Origin: an uncultured Parabacteroides sp.
Lineage (GTDB): Bacteria; Bacteroidota; Bacteroidia; Bacteroidales; Tannerellaceae
Assembly: GCA_937894065.1 (NCBI GenBank)
Contig: CALCST010000039.1
Coordinates: forward strand, 1 to 64,000
DNA: 64,000 nucleotides
Direction of reading: 5' to 3'
The translations under genes were made by a program, and so were the position numbers. Below the pieces are notes generated by a model that was given only the letters and a program-made list of their open reading frames with translations, made no database searches and had not been told where the DNA came from. Positions 17,503 through 25,307 of this stretch are shown one piece after another (position 1 is the stretch's first letter; every line of letters begins with the position of its first letter).

Positions 17503-18159
17503 TCATATTATAACTCCATCCTTCACCCTAATAACCCTATCCGTCGCATCCGCTACTGACTGCTCATGAGTGACAATCACCATCGTCATCCCATCCAGAT
17601 TCACTTTGCGAAGCAAATCCATCACTTCCACTGTGGTTTTGCTGTCCAATGCGCCGGTAGGCTCATCGGCAAGGATGACTTTCGGTTTTGCAATTAGCGC
17701 ACGGGCGATAGCCACACGCTGCTTCTGCCCGCCGGACATCTCGTTAGGCATATGATGAGCCCAATCCTTCAGTCCCACCATATCCAGATATTCCAGAGCA
17801 AGCTCATTACGCTTCCTGCGGCTCACACCCTGATAATACAGAGGCAAAGCCACATTCTCCATAGCATTCTTGAAAGATATAAGATTGAACGACTGGAAGA
17901 TAAAACCAATCGTGCGGTTGCGGATTTCGGCAGCCTTGCTCTCGCTCAGATTGCGGATAAGCTGGCCGTTCAAAGTGTATATACCGGAGTCGTAAGTATC
18001 CAATATACCCAATATATTTAATAATGTGGATTTTCCCGAACCGGATGCTCCCATGATTGAAACCATTTCTCCCTTCTCTATATCTAAATCCACTCCTTTC
18101 AAAACATGTAGCGGCGCACCGTTGTGGTATGTTTTGTTTATCCCTTCCAGATGAATCAT
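17503..18159 (-). CDS. ABC transporter ATPase (LolD/MacB N-domain type)
   Basis: A 218-residue ATPase with Walker A GASGSGKST (about 37-45), Q-loop near FQSF, signature MSGGQKQRVAIARAL (about 141-155), Walker B VILADEPTGALD (about 160-171) and H-loop VTHEQS near 196. The family powers FtsX-type permeases (LolCDE, MacB, FtsEX). It is the first gene of the five-gene minus-strand operon and has a clear -7 box 33 bases upstream. The operon order ATPase - permease - permease - adaptor - TolC is a split MacAB-TolC arrangement. Confidence 0.92.
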   Translation of the reverse strand: MIHLEGINKTYHNGAPLHVLKGVDLDIEKGEMVSIMGASGSGKSTLLNILGILDTYDSGIYTLNGQLIRNLSESKAAEIRNRTIGFIFQSFNLISFKNAMENVALPLYYQGVSRRKRNELALEYLDMVGLKDWAHHMPNEMSGGQKQRVAIARALIAKPKVILADEPTGALDSKTTVEVMDLLRKVNLDGMTMVIVTHEQSVADATDRVIRVKDGVII

Positions 18160-18191
18160 AGGTGTTTTTCAAATTGTTTGATATATGTTTG

Positions 18192-18199
18192 CAAAGATA
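18192..18199 (-). promoter_or_regulatory. -7 promoter box (TATCTTTG) of the export operon
   Basis: Perfect TAnnTTTG on the minus strand, 33 bases upstream of the ATPase start; gives a leader of roughly 25 bases. Confidence 0.7.
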
Positions 18200-18264
18200 T
18201 AACTTAAATAATATGACGTATGCATTTTGATAGTTTTTTTAGGTATAATGTGATAAATAGAAAT

Positions 18265-18311
18265 GGATATGGGACATCTGCGTGTTTTTATTTCTCAGAC
18301 ATCCCATATCC
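18265..18311 (-). terminator. Terminator of the fimbrillin-like gene
   Basis: Arms 18265-18280 and 18296-18311: 10 GC-containing pairs (GGATATGGGA), two mismatches, four more pairs; loop 15. The minus strand continues ATTTCTATTTATC. Starts 15 bases after the stop. Confidence 0.65.
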
Positions 18312-18325
18312 GTATATTAACAGTT

Positions 18326-19279
18326 TTATTTCAGTTCAAATATAATATCTTCGCTCACTTCATTCCAGTTTTGAATACTGAAATCTCCGGTATTATTATT
18401 TATTATAGTTTCCTTGAGGGTAATGTTAAGGTTCAGTTTTGTGTTAGCTGAAAGAGTATTTTCAATATTCTTCGACAACACTTTTGTGCTTCCGTCCTGC
18501 ATTGTGATTACCAACTTTATCAATGGATTTGGTGCTGAAGGGAACAGCATCACGGTTGCATTGGTCATTTCTGTGTCGTCAATAGAACGGGCAAGTTCAA
18601 ATTTAACCGTCTTTGTCTGGTTTTCCGGCTGTGCCGTATAGAAGTTAAGTTTTTCTGCAATACTTCCAACATGGACTTCCATGCTCTTAATATTAGAGCT
18701 GAAAGTTCCGTTACCACTGTTCTTTACTGTAACTTTCAATCCGGCAACGGCTCTTTTAAGCTCAGCTTTGAAATCGTCGCTTGTGTGAGTCTCTTTTTGA
18801 GCGAAAACCAAATCATACACAGGTGCACAAGTTTTGTCATCATTTTCTCTTAAGGTGAAATATAACTGACTTAAGTCTGCGCCAATAACTAATCCGGGCG
18901 AACCTATTTGCGGTTTGCTGTATATAGGCTCTTCATATTTGGGTGTTCCCCAATAAACGAAATTATAGAAATTATCAGGCAAACTCAACACTCGGTTATA
19001 GTCTCCAAATGTGTGACCTTCCAGAATGCGGTAATAACCGTTGAACGGAGTCAATTTCCCATCAATATAATTTCCATAATAAATAGAACTGTTGCTTTCG
19101 CAAGGATAAACCTCCAGTATGCCGGTTAGAGGACTGTAGCTGGTTTCACTGTTTACCGTTGCAGTAATTCGTGGTGATACAAGGTTGTCTTGTGATTCAT
19201 TTCCTGGAATATCGCAATCTTTTGAGCAGGAAAACATCGATGCAATTAAGCAGAAAGCACTGAAAATTTTTGTTTTCAT
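18326..19279 (-). CDS. Fimbrillin-like lipoprotein (FimB/Mfa2-type)
   Basis: A 317-residue lipoprotein: signal peptide MKTKIFSAFCLIASMFSC with the lipobox Cys near 18. The body is beta-rich and carries the typical middle segment LKRAVAGLKVTV (about 165-178) followed by a GLI..AxKLxF-like repeat and two more sandwich strands. This fits the Bacteroidales Mfa-like fimbrillin / FimB-Mfa2 superfamily, whose members are tip, anchor or shaft subunits of type V pili. No other fimbrial gene is adjacent, so it may be a lone surface lipoprotein. A weak promoter-like TAACATTG lies at 19320-19327 on the minus strand. Confidence 0.55.
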   Translation of the reverse strand: MKTKIFSAFCLIASMFSCSKDCDIPGNESQDNLVSPRITATVNSETSYSPLTGILEVYPCESNSSIYYGNYIDGKLTPFNGYYRILEGHTFGDYNRVLSLPDNFYNFVYWGTPKYEEPIYSKPQIGSPGLVIGADLSQLYFTLRENDDKTCAPVYDLVFAQKETHTSDDFKAELKRAVAGLKVTVKNSGNGTFSSNIKSMEVHVGSIAEKLNFYTAQPENQTKTVKFELARSIDDTEMTNATVMLFPSAPNPLIKLVITMQDGSTKVLSKNIENTLSANTKLNLNITLKETIINNNTGDFSIQNWNEVSEDIIFELK

Positions 19280-19562
19280 ATTTTTATTCTTTTAGTGAGT
19301 TTCTATGGTTCTTTCGGAGCAATGTTAGCATAAAGAATACAATTGGTCTCTTGGTTTCGTTGTTCGTAAGAATCATCTGTTAATATAACATTTGTAAGAT
19401 TAATATTGTTTTACATTTTGCCGAAAAAAGATAATAGTTTTATTGCTTATTTTCATGATGTTATTGTTCTGATTCGGGTATCAATCAAAACTTACTTCTA
19501 ATACATTAATAATATGGATTGGTAATGGAAATTTCACCCTTTTAGTTAATAATTTTTTTCGG

Positions 19563-19597
19563 CTCACCTAGGTGGATTGATTAGCTCACCTAGGTGA
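19563..19597. promoter_or_regulatory. Twin palindromic operator candidates GCTCACCTAGGTG
   Basis: GCTCACCTAGGTG occurs twice (19562-19574 and 19584-19596), each containing the perfect 10-bp palindrome CACCTAGGTG; the second extends to 12 bp. Centres are 22 bp apart, about two helical turns, so a dimeric regulator could bind both on one DNA face. About 215 bp upstream of the promoter. Confidence 0.55.
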
Positions 19598-19774
19598 GTC
19601 AAAATAAACATCACATCCTCATGAATACTTGTCTATGGTTAATTACATAGTATTATATTGTATGTCGGAGAAATTCTATGAATATTTTATGTCACCAAAA
19701 ACTGGGGTTTCGTACTAGATAACTTAGCTAAGTGATAAGAAAACAATTGAATCGATAAAAAATCCTTTATAAAA

Positions 19775-19805
19775 TTTGTAGGTATAAAAGAAAGAACTAC
19801 CTTTG
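19775..19805 (+). promoter_or_regulatory. Promoter (TTTG / TACCTTTG) of the 940-residue DUF6383 protein
   Basis: -33 element TTTG at 19775-19778 and -7 box TACCTTTG at 19798-19805, separated by 19 bases, a full match to the Bacteroidetes promoter. The start site near 19812 gives an AT-rich leader of about 90 bases without a Shine-Dalgarno. Confidence 0.75.
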
Positions 19806-19900
19806 CACAGTAGTGGCTATAATATAGATAGCCTTTTTAGAACTTGATATTACACTAGATTTTTAATTACATACTATTAATAACTAAATTTTAAAAGATT

Positions 19901-22723
19901 ATGAACAAGAAATTTACTTTTATGGTGGCTGCGCTGTTGGCTGCTGGATCTGTGTTCGCTGTACCTAAAGCTGTAAAATTGGAATCTAATACATCTTTAG
20001 AAATTACAACAGGTTTCAAATTTTATTTAGGAACAGACTTCCTTAATGATAAAGATCCTAATGCAAGTAATGCAAAAACATATGTTATGTTTGTTAAGGA
20101 AGTTGAAACAAAAGACAAACAGAAAGTTTGGACAATAGCTACTAGTTCGGATGAAAATGCTATCCCTGCATTATTTGAGATTAGGGAGCTTAATAAGAAA
20201 GCTTCAAATGCTGTTTTTGAATTGTGGGCAAATGGTAATAAAATTTATGCACAAGTTAATGGTATAGCGGCAACAAAGGATGTAAACTCTACAGATTTAT
20301 ATTCTGAATATTATGTAGAAAATGCTTATTCTGGTGCAACAGATAAATTTACAGCTTCTGAATTGACTGGAGTAAAGGTTTATGCTCCTAATGGAAGCTC
20401 TGTAATGACTACTTATACTAAGTCTTATATTACTTCAGAAAAGTATACAGAAGAAGAATTTAAATCATATAATGGAAATATTGAAAATAAGCCTTTCAGC
20501 TTAAGCTTTAATTATGAAACAGAAAACCTTGAAGGTAACGTATTTACTGATATGGTTGCTGTTGATGTTAATTCAAATGTTGTTTTTGTAAAAGGTGATG
20601 CGGAGAAAATAGCTGAATTCTCGAAACCTACAAATTCAAATGTAAAAGATCCAAAATATAAAGATCTTCAGTTTATTGCTGTTCAAAAGGATGCAAAGTA
20701 TGATATTGATGCAATTGCAGCAAATGAAGGTTTGAAGTTGGTATGGGTTAGTGGTGAAACTTTAGCTAAGCCTGAAAATAATGATAAATATTATACAGAA
20801 TTTACTATTAATGAAGCAGACTGCTTGAATGCTGAAGGAGAATTGACTATTACTGTTAATGGTCTTGATGTTAATGTAGGTGCAGTTCGTCCTTCTGCAA
20901 CAGATAATACAACTTATGTAACTACTGTTGCAACTACAGATTCTAAGTTTACTGCTTCTCCAGCAATCTTAGGTAGCAATGAATATTTGCCAGCTGATAT
21001 CTTGTTGAAGAAAGGCGAACAGAGTGTTGTTAGCATTTACTTCACAAGTGGAAAACCTGAAACAGAGGAATATCATAAATATTTATCAATAAATGGTTCT
21101 AGCTATGTAACAAAGTCTTATGTTGAAGCAGATCCAACATTGCCAGAAAACCAGTGGGTTGTTGTAGGTTTTGATGGTAAATTTAAATTTACTTTTGCTA
21201 ATCGTGCAGACAAAGCTAAGACAATAGAATTGACACTTGCTAAAGGTGGAGAAGAAGGTGGATATACAGCAACATCTAATAAAAATATTACAGATGGTTC
21301 TGGTTCATATTCTGTTAAGTTCTTACCTATTGCTGTAACTCGTACAGATGGTTATTTGGCTTTGACAGAAGATCAGGTTAAAGAAGGTATCAAACTTTCT
21401 TTCACAGGTAAGACTGATTTAGTTGGTGAAAAGACTTTCTATGCTGTTAATGCAAACAATGTGCTTATTCCTTCTTTGGAAGAAACAGGTTGGGATGCTT
21501 TGAAACCTGTTGTAAAAGTTAATACTTCTAAAGAAAATGAACCTGCTATTTTATCTGAATATAACTTTGCTTGTTTGGATGATAAAGGAAATGTGACAAC
21601 TTCTAAGAAAGATACAATCTATGTTCCTGCTTATCATTTTATGACAGTAGGTGCAGATACAGAGGAGACATCAGATGATAAGTATTTGTCAGATCTTACT
21701 TTTGCAGGAAACACAAAAGGTACATACGCTTTTGCTAAAACTTCTGCAGGTTATGTGTTGACTACGTTAGGTACTACTACTTATTCAAGTGTAAGAAATG
21801 AAGAATATTACACTGTCAATTCTGAAAATACAGTATTGTCTTTTGCAAAAACTAACAAATTGCAAAATAACATAGCAAACTCAGAAGTAATTAACTCTAC
21901 ATTTGCAGTTGTAAAAATTGATTCACCGGTTGAATTGAACGAATCATTACCAGCAGTTCCTGGCCACTATACATTTGACAACGAACGTGGTTCTATCAAT
22001 GTAACAGACATCAAGGGTATAAATGAAGGAGCTTTGGCTTCTGAAGGTTTGGTATTCTGGTTGGATACTGCAGATATTGAAAAAGAAATACCTTCATTCT
22101 ATGTATCTTATGGTATCAAGGATGAAAAGGTTGCTCGTAACTATATGTTCAACCCAATTGATTCTGCGAGAGTATTTGATGAAGCTACAGCTAAATATAA
22201 ATATAATGATGTTTACTTCTATGGTGAAGATGCAAATGTAGATGCTAATACAAACAAAGCTCAAAATACTTTGAAAGCAGCATTTGCTAAGACTGCTATC
22301 GAAGAAGGTAAAGATTTGGCTGATGAATTTAAGTTCAATATTACTTTGGCTCCAGAGTCTACAGATGAATATATCCTTACAACTGTAAGCAATGGTTTGA
22401 ATGATAAACAGCTTTATGTTGCTCAGCAGAATGGTGTTGTTATCTTGACTGAAGACAGCAAAAAAGCAATGGCATTCACTGTAAACAAAGCTGACGCTCC
22501 AACATCTAACGAAGGTGTTTCTACATCAGAAGTTGCAGTTGTAGCAAACAACGGTTCAGTAGTAGTTAAGAACGCAGCAGGTAAGAACGTAGTAGTATCT
22601 ACAATCTTGGGTCAGGTAGTAGCTAACGAAGTATTGACATCAGACAACGCAACAATCAACGTTCCTGCAGGTATCGTAGTTGTAGCAGTTGACGGTGAAA
22701 GCTTCAAAGTAAGCGTAAAATAA
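19901..22723 (+). CDS. Large secreted DUF6383 protein A (surface or S-layer-like, function unknown)
   Basis: A 940-residue protein with a signal peptide (cut near GSVFA). The body is beta-rich, acidic, Asn/Lys/Thr-rich and nearly free of Cys, as is common in S-layer and surface proteins; I see no catalytic motif. The last ~75 residues (from about SEVAVVANNGSVVVKNAAG to the end FKVSVK) match the DUF6383 tail and its paralogue at 30464-32953. A complete promoter and long AT-rich leader suggest strong expression. Codon use changes abruptly in the tail: Asn is AAC and Ile ATC there, whereas AAT and ATT/ATA dominate the body. A structural surface role is inference. Confidence 0.65.
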   Translation: MNKKFTFMVAALLAAGSVFAVPKAVKLESNTSLEITTGFKFYLGTDFLNDKDPNASNAKTYVMFVKEVETKDKQKVWTIATSSDENAIPALFEIRELNKKASNAVFELWANGNKIYAQVNGIAATKDVNSTDLYSEYYVENAYSGATDKFTASELTGVKVYAPNGSSVMTTYTKSYITSEKYTEEEFKSYNGNIENKPFSLSFNYETENLEGNVFTDMVAVDVNSNVVFVKGDAEKIAEFSKPTNSNVKDPKYKDLQFIAVQKDAKYDIDAIAANEGLKLVWVSGETLAKPENNDKYYTEFTINEADCLNAEGELTITVNGLDVNVGAVRPSATDNTTYVTTVATTDSKFTASPAILGSNEYLPADILLKKGEQSVVSIYFTSGKPETEEYHKYLSINGSSYVTKSYVEADPTLPENQWVVVGFDGKFKFTFANRADKAKTIELTLAKGGEEGGYTATSNKNITDGSGSYSVKFLPIAVTRTDGYLALTEDQVKEGIKLSFTGKTDLVGEKTFYAVNANNVLIPSLEETGWDALKPVVKVNTSKENEPAILSEYNFACLDDKGNVTTSKKDTIYVPAYHFMTVGADTEETSDDKYLSDLTFAGNTKGTYAFAKTSAGYVLTTLGTTTYSSVRNEEYYTVNSENTVLSFAKTNKLQNNIANSEVINSTFAVVKIDSPVELNESLPAVPGHYTFDNERGSINVTDIKGINEGALASEGLVFWLDTADIEKEIPSFYVSYGIKDEKVARNYMFNPIDSARVFDEATAKYKYNDVYFYGEDANVDANTNKAQNTLKAAFAKTAIEEGKDLADEFKFNITLAPESTDEYILTTVSNGLNDKQLYVAQQNGVVILTEDSKKAMAFTVNKADAPTSNEGVSTSEVAVVANNGSVVVKNAAGKNVVVSTILGQVVANEVLTSDNATINVPAGIVVVAVDGESFKVSVK

Positions 22724-22734
22724 TACCGGTTACA

Positions 22735-22790
22735 AATTAACAAGTTGACGAGTTGACAAATTTGTTGATAAGTTGACAAGTTATAAATAA
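22735..22790. repeat. Octamer block after DUF6383 protein A
   Basis: Units AAATTAAC, AAGTTGAC, GAGTTGAC, then GATAAGTTGACAAG; only the left-type arm is evident here. Confidence 0.65.
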
Positions 22791-22798
22791 ATTCAGAA

Positions 22799-22833
22799 AA
22801 GAGGTTGCATGAAAATGCAGCCTCTTTTTGTTT
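22799..22833 (+). terminator. Terminator of DUF6383 protein A
   Basis: Ten-pair stem GAGGTTGCAT/ATGCAGCCTC (one G-T) with GAAA tetraloop, followed by T5. Confidence 0.9.
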
Positions 22834-23112
22834 TACATTGGAGTCTATATTTGGTAATGGCTATTCGAACAGTTTCGATTTAGCATTTTTTGTTGTACAA
22901 TATTGTATGAACTTTAACCCATCAACTTGTCATAAAAATATCATTTTGTAACGCGTTTTTATGTTCTAAAACATAGTTATTGAGTGTATGCCAAGAAAAA
23001 TTAATACAAAAAGTTATTTTTTCTGAATAATTTATTGGAACTTGTTATAAACCCCTTATATTTGTGAAACAAAAGAACACAAACAATAATTATTAATCCA
23101 ATATAAGTAATC
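22834..23112. other. AT-rich gap before glucokinase
   Basis: No gene seen. Contains a perfect 12-bp palindrome TACAATATTGTA (22896-22907) and the glk promoter box near the end; otherwise featureless. Confidence 0.5.
23057..23064 (+). promoter_or_regulatory. -7 promoter box (TATATTTG) of glk
   Basis: Perfect TAnnTTTG with an ATTG at 23034-23037 at about the right -33 spacing; leader roughly 40 bases. Confidence 0.65.
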
Positions 23113-24090
23113 ATGGAGAAACCTTATGTAGTAGGTATTGATATAGGTGGTACCAATACTGTATTTGGCGTTGTTGACGCTCGTGGAACAATCTTGTATA
23201 GTGGTTCTATCAAAACTGGTAAATATACAGATATAGATGATTATGTTGAAGCATTGAGCAATGGTTTGCTTAACGTAATCAATCAGGCTGGTGGCCCTGA
23301 AAAGATTAAAGGTATTGGTGTAGGTGCGCCAAACGGAAACTTCTTTAACGGTTGCATTGAATTTGCACCAAACTTGCCATGGAAAGGTAAAGTTCCATTG
23401 GCTCAGTTGATCAGTGAAAAAGTTGGTGGTATTCCAGTAGCTTTGACAAACGATGCTAACGCAGCTGCAATTGGTGAAATGACTTATGGTGCTGCTCGTG
23501 GTATGAAAGACTTTATCGTTATCACATTGGGTACAGGTGTAGGTAGCGGTATCGTAGTTGGCGGCAACTTGGTTTACGGTCATGACGGTTTTGCCGGTGA
23601 GTTAGGTCACGTTATCATGCGTCGTAACAACGGTCGTGCTTGTGGTTGCGGTCGTATGGGTTGTTTGGAAGCTTATGCTTCTGCAACAGGTGTTGCTCGC
23701 ACAGCTCGCGAATTCTTGGAAATCCGCAAAGAAGACAGTTTGTTGCGTGAATTGGATCCGGATGAAATCACTTCAAAGGATGTATTCGATGCAGCAATGA
23801 AGAACGATAAGCTTGCTTTGGAAATCTTCGAATTCACTGGTACAATGTTGGGTGAAGCATTCGCTGACTTCGTAGCATTCTCTAGCCCTGAAGCTATCAT
23901 CTTGTTCGGTGGTTTGACTAAGGCTGGCGACTTGATCATGAACCCAGTTAAACGTTCAATGGACAAGAACATGCTTAAAGTTTACGAAGGCAAAACTAAA
24001 CTTTTGTTCTCTCAGTTGAAGGAAAGCGATGCAGCAGTTCTTGGTGCTAGTGCTTTGGGCTGGGAAGTTAAAGAACCATCTGCTCTTTAA
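23113..24090 (+). CDS. glk: ROK-family glucokinase
   Basis: A 325-residue sugar kinase. The N-terminal phosphate loop GIDIGGTNT (about 9-17) and the second ATPase motif near LGTGVGSGIVV (about 140-150) are present. The ROK zinc signature is complete: ELGH (about 163), then CGCGRMGCLEAYAS (about 177-190) with three Cys. Glucose is the most likely substrate, as with ROK glucokinases of Bacteroides, but related ROK enzymes use other hexoses. Sequence uses optimal codons in the second half, fitting high expression. Monocistronic: its own promoter and a strong terminator. Confidence 0.88.
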   Translation: MEKPYVVGIDIGGTNTVFGVVDARGTILYSGSIKTGKYTDIDDYVEALSNGLLNVINQAGGPEKIKGIGVGAPNGNFFNGCIEFAPNLPWKGKVPLAQLISEKVGGIPVALTNDANAAAIGEMTYGAARGMKDFIVITLGTGVGSGIVVGGNLVYGHDGFAGELGHVIMRRNNGRACGCGRMGCLEAYASATGVARTAREFLEIRKEDSLLRELDPDEITSKDVFDAAMKNDKLALEIFEFTGTMLGEAFADFVAFSSPEAIILFGGLTKAGDLIMNPVKRSMDKNMLKVYEGKTKLLFSQLKESDAAVLGASALGWEVKEPSAL

Positions 24091-24116
24091 TTGATTTAAT
24101 GTTATCATAATATGGA

Positions 24117-24152
24117 AAAGGATATGCGGCTTGGGCTGCGTATCCTTTTTTA
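24117..24152 (+). terminator. Terminator of glk
   Basis: 14-bp stem (24117-24130 with 24135-24148, one G-T), TTGG loop, then T6. Confidence 0.9.
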
Positions 24153-24330
24153 GTAGGTGAGGAGAGAAGGAGTTAAAGGTGTTAGAGGAAGTTAGATGGA
24201 GTTAGAGGTCGATAGTATTTAGGTGCTATTATCAAACTTATAAACTTACAAACTCAAAAACTATTATTTAAGGCTTTCAGCCTTATCCATTGTCTCTGAA
24301 ACCTTGTCAACTCAAAAACTTAAAAACTCA
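24153..24330. repeat. Octamer/decamer repeat block before the NUDIX gene
   Basis: The left part has GGAGTTAA, TGTTAGAGG, AGTTAGATGG, AGTTAGAGG units at about 10-bp spacing. The right part has repeated AACTTATAAACTTACAAACT and CAAAAACT octamers, the palindrome AAGGCTTTCAGCCTT at 24270-24284, and TTGTCTCTGAAACCTTG near 24290. Confidence 0.65.
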
Positions 24331-24332
24331 AA

Positions 24333-24857
24333 ATGCATCCATTAAACCAATTCAAATTCTGCCCCAAATGCGGGTCGGAACATTTCGTCGATAATGATGA
24401 AAAATCAAAGAAATGTGAGGAATGCGGATTCGTATATTATTTGAATCCCTCATCAGCCGTAGCCTGTTTTATCAGAAACAAGGACGGAGAATTTCTGGTA
24501 GTTCGCCGTGGAAAAGAACCGGCAAAAGGAACACTGGACTTGCCCGGCGGTTTTGTTGACAGATTTGAATCTGCCGAGGAAGCAGTACGTCGTGAAGTGA
24601 AGGAAGAAACAGGTTTGGAAATAGGTGAATGCCGTTATTTATTCTCTATACCTAATATATACGTATATAGTTGTTTTGAAGTTCATACATTGGATATGTT
24701 CTTTATGTGTGAGGTCGACGATTTTGCCGGTGCAGTTGCCGCCGATGATGCAGAGGAAATTCTGCCGTTGAAATTGGAGGAAATGGATTGTCGGAAGTTT
24801 GGGTTGAGGTCGATAAGTGAGGCGGTGGAAAGGTTTGGAAAGGAGTCAAGAAGTTAA
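24333..24857 (+). CDS. NUDIX hydrolase with N-terminal zinc ribbon
   Basis: A 174-residue protein. Residues 10-31 form a CPxC...CxxC zinc ribbon (CPKCG and CEECG). The NUDIX domain follows with an intact box from GGFVDRFESAEEAVRREVKEETG (about 74-96): G x5 E x7 REVKEE TG. Zinc-ribbon NUDIX proteins include NADH pyrophosphatase (NudC) and relatives; without the SQPWPFPxS motif this is not classical NudC, so the substrate is left open. It lies between repeat-rich gaps and appears monocistronic. Confidence 0.85.
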   Translation: MHPLNQFKFCPKCGSEHFVDNDEKSKKCEECGFVYYLNPSSAVACFIRNKDGEFLVVRRGKEPAKGTLDLPGGFVDRFESAEEAVRREVKEETGLEIGECRYLFSIPNIYVYSCFEVHTLDMFFMCEVDDFAGAVAADDAEEILPLKLEEMDCRKFGLRSISEAVERFGKESRS

Positions 24858-24890
24858 GGAGTCAAGAAGTTTGTTGTTTTCTATCTAAAT
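24848..24890. repeat. Octamer units after the NUDIX gene (left arm)
   Basis: AGTTAAGG, AGTCAAGA, AGTTTGTT type units directly at the stop codon. The matching right arm is probably the block near 25076-25120. Confidence 0.6.
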
Positions 24891-24916
24891 TTTGGCTGAA
24901 GACCTTTGATTTTACA

Positions 24917-25019
24917 GCGTAGGGCAGCGCCCTACGTTTTGACCGCCCCCATACCAAATGCGCCCTGAAAGGGCAGAACTGAGTGAAGTTCTGTCCCTTC
25001 AGGGCTTATTGTATGGTAT
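24917..25019. repeat. Two nested REP-like palindromes
   Basis: First: CGTAGGGC / GCCCTACG (24918-24925 with 24929-24936, loop 3). Second: a 19-position arm (24962-24980) pairing with 24987-25005 with two imperfect positions, loop GAGTGA, enclosed by ATACCA (24951-24956) and TGGTAT (25014-25019). GC content is clearly above the surrounding gap. No T-run follows, so these look like repetitive extragenic palindromes rather than terminators. Confidence 0.7.
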
Positions 25020-25054
25020 ATATCCTGAAACATGGGGAGTTTTGTGCTATATAA

Positions 25055-25125
25055 TTTAAGGCTTTCAGCCTTGAAGCTCCTTGTCAACTCGTCCCCTTGT
25101 CAACTTGTTCCCTTTTACTCACTAT
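25055..25125. repeat. Palindrome AAGGCTTTCAGCCTT plus octamer right arm
   Basis: AAGGCTTTCAGCCTT at 25060-25074 is identical to the copy at 24270-24284. It is followed by CTCCTTGTCAACTCG and CTTGTCAACTTGTTCCC, the right-arm type. Confidence 0.7.
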
Positions 25126-25180
25126 CTTTTCATAAGATAGGATACGGCTCGGCAATATCAAATCAAAAACAAGCTTTAGA

Positions 25181-25212
25181 TTTGACATTGCTCTCTCCTT
25201 TCACTATCTTTG
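25181..25212 (+). promoter_or_regulatory. Promoter (TTTGACATTG / TATCTTTG) of the TPR operon
   Basis: -33 element TTTG at 25181-25184 and perfect -7 box at 25205-25212, spacing 20. Leader of about 90 bases. Confidence 0.8.
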
Positions 25213-25307
25213 CAAAATATTTATAAAACAACTTATTGAGTTTGTTTGTTATAAAATAGAACATAGTGTTTGCCTTTCAGGCATTCACATACAAATAATA
25301 AAGAGTG

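Larger units (their letters stand above)
19280..19900. other. 620-bp divergent regulatory gap with three palindromes
   Basis: No gene is visible. The gap is AT-rich and holds twin CACCTAGGTG palindromes (19565-19574 and 19587-19596), a perfect 12-bp palindrome ACTTAGCTAAGT (19722-19733), and a full promoter (19775-19805) for the 940-residue protein with a leader of about 90 bases. Confidence 0.7.
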
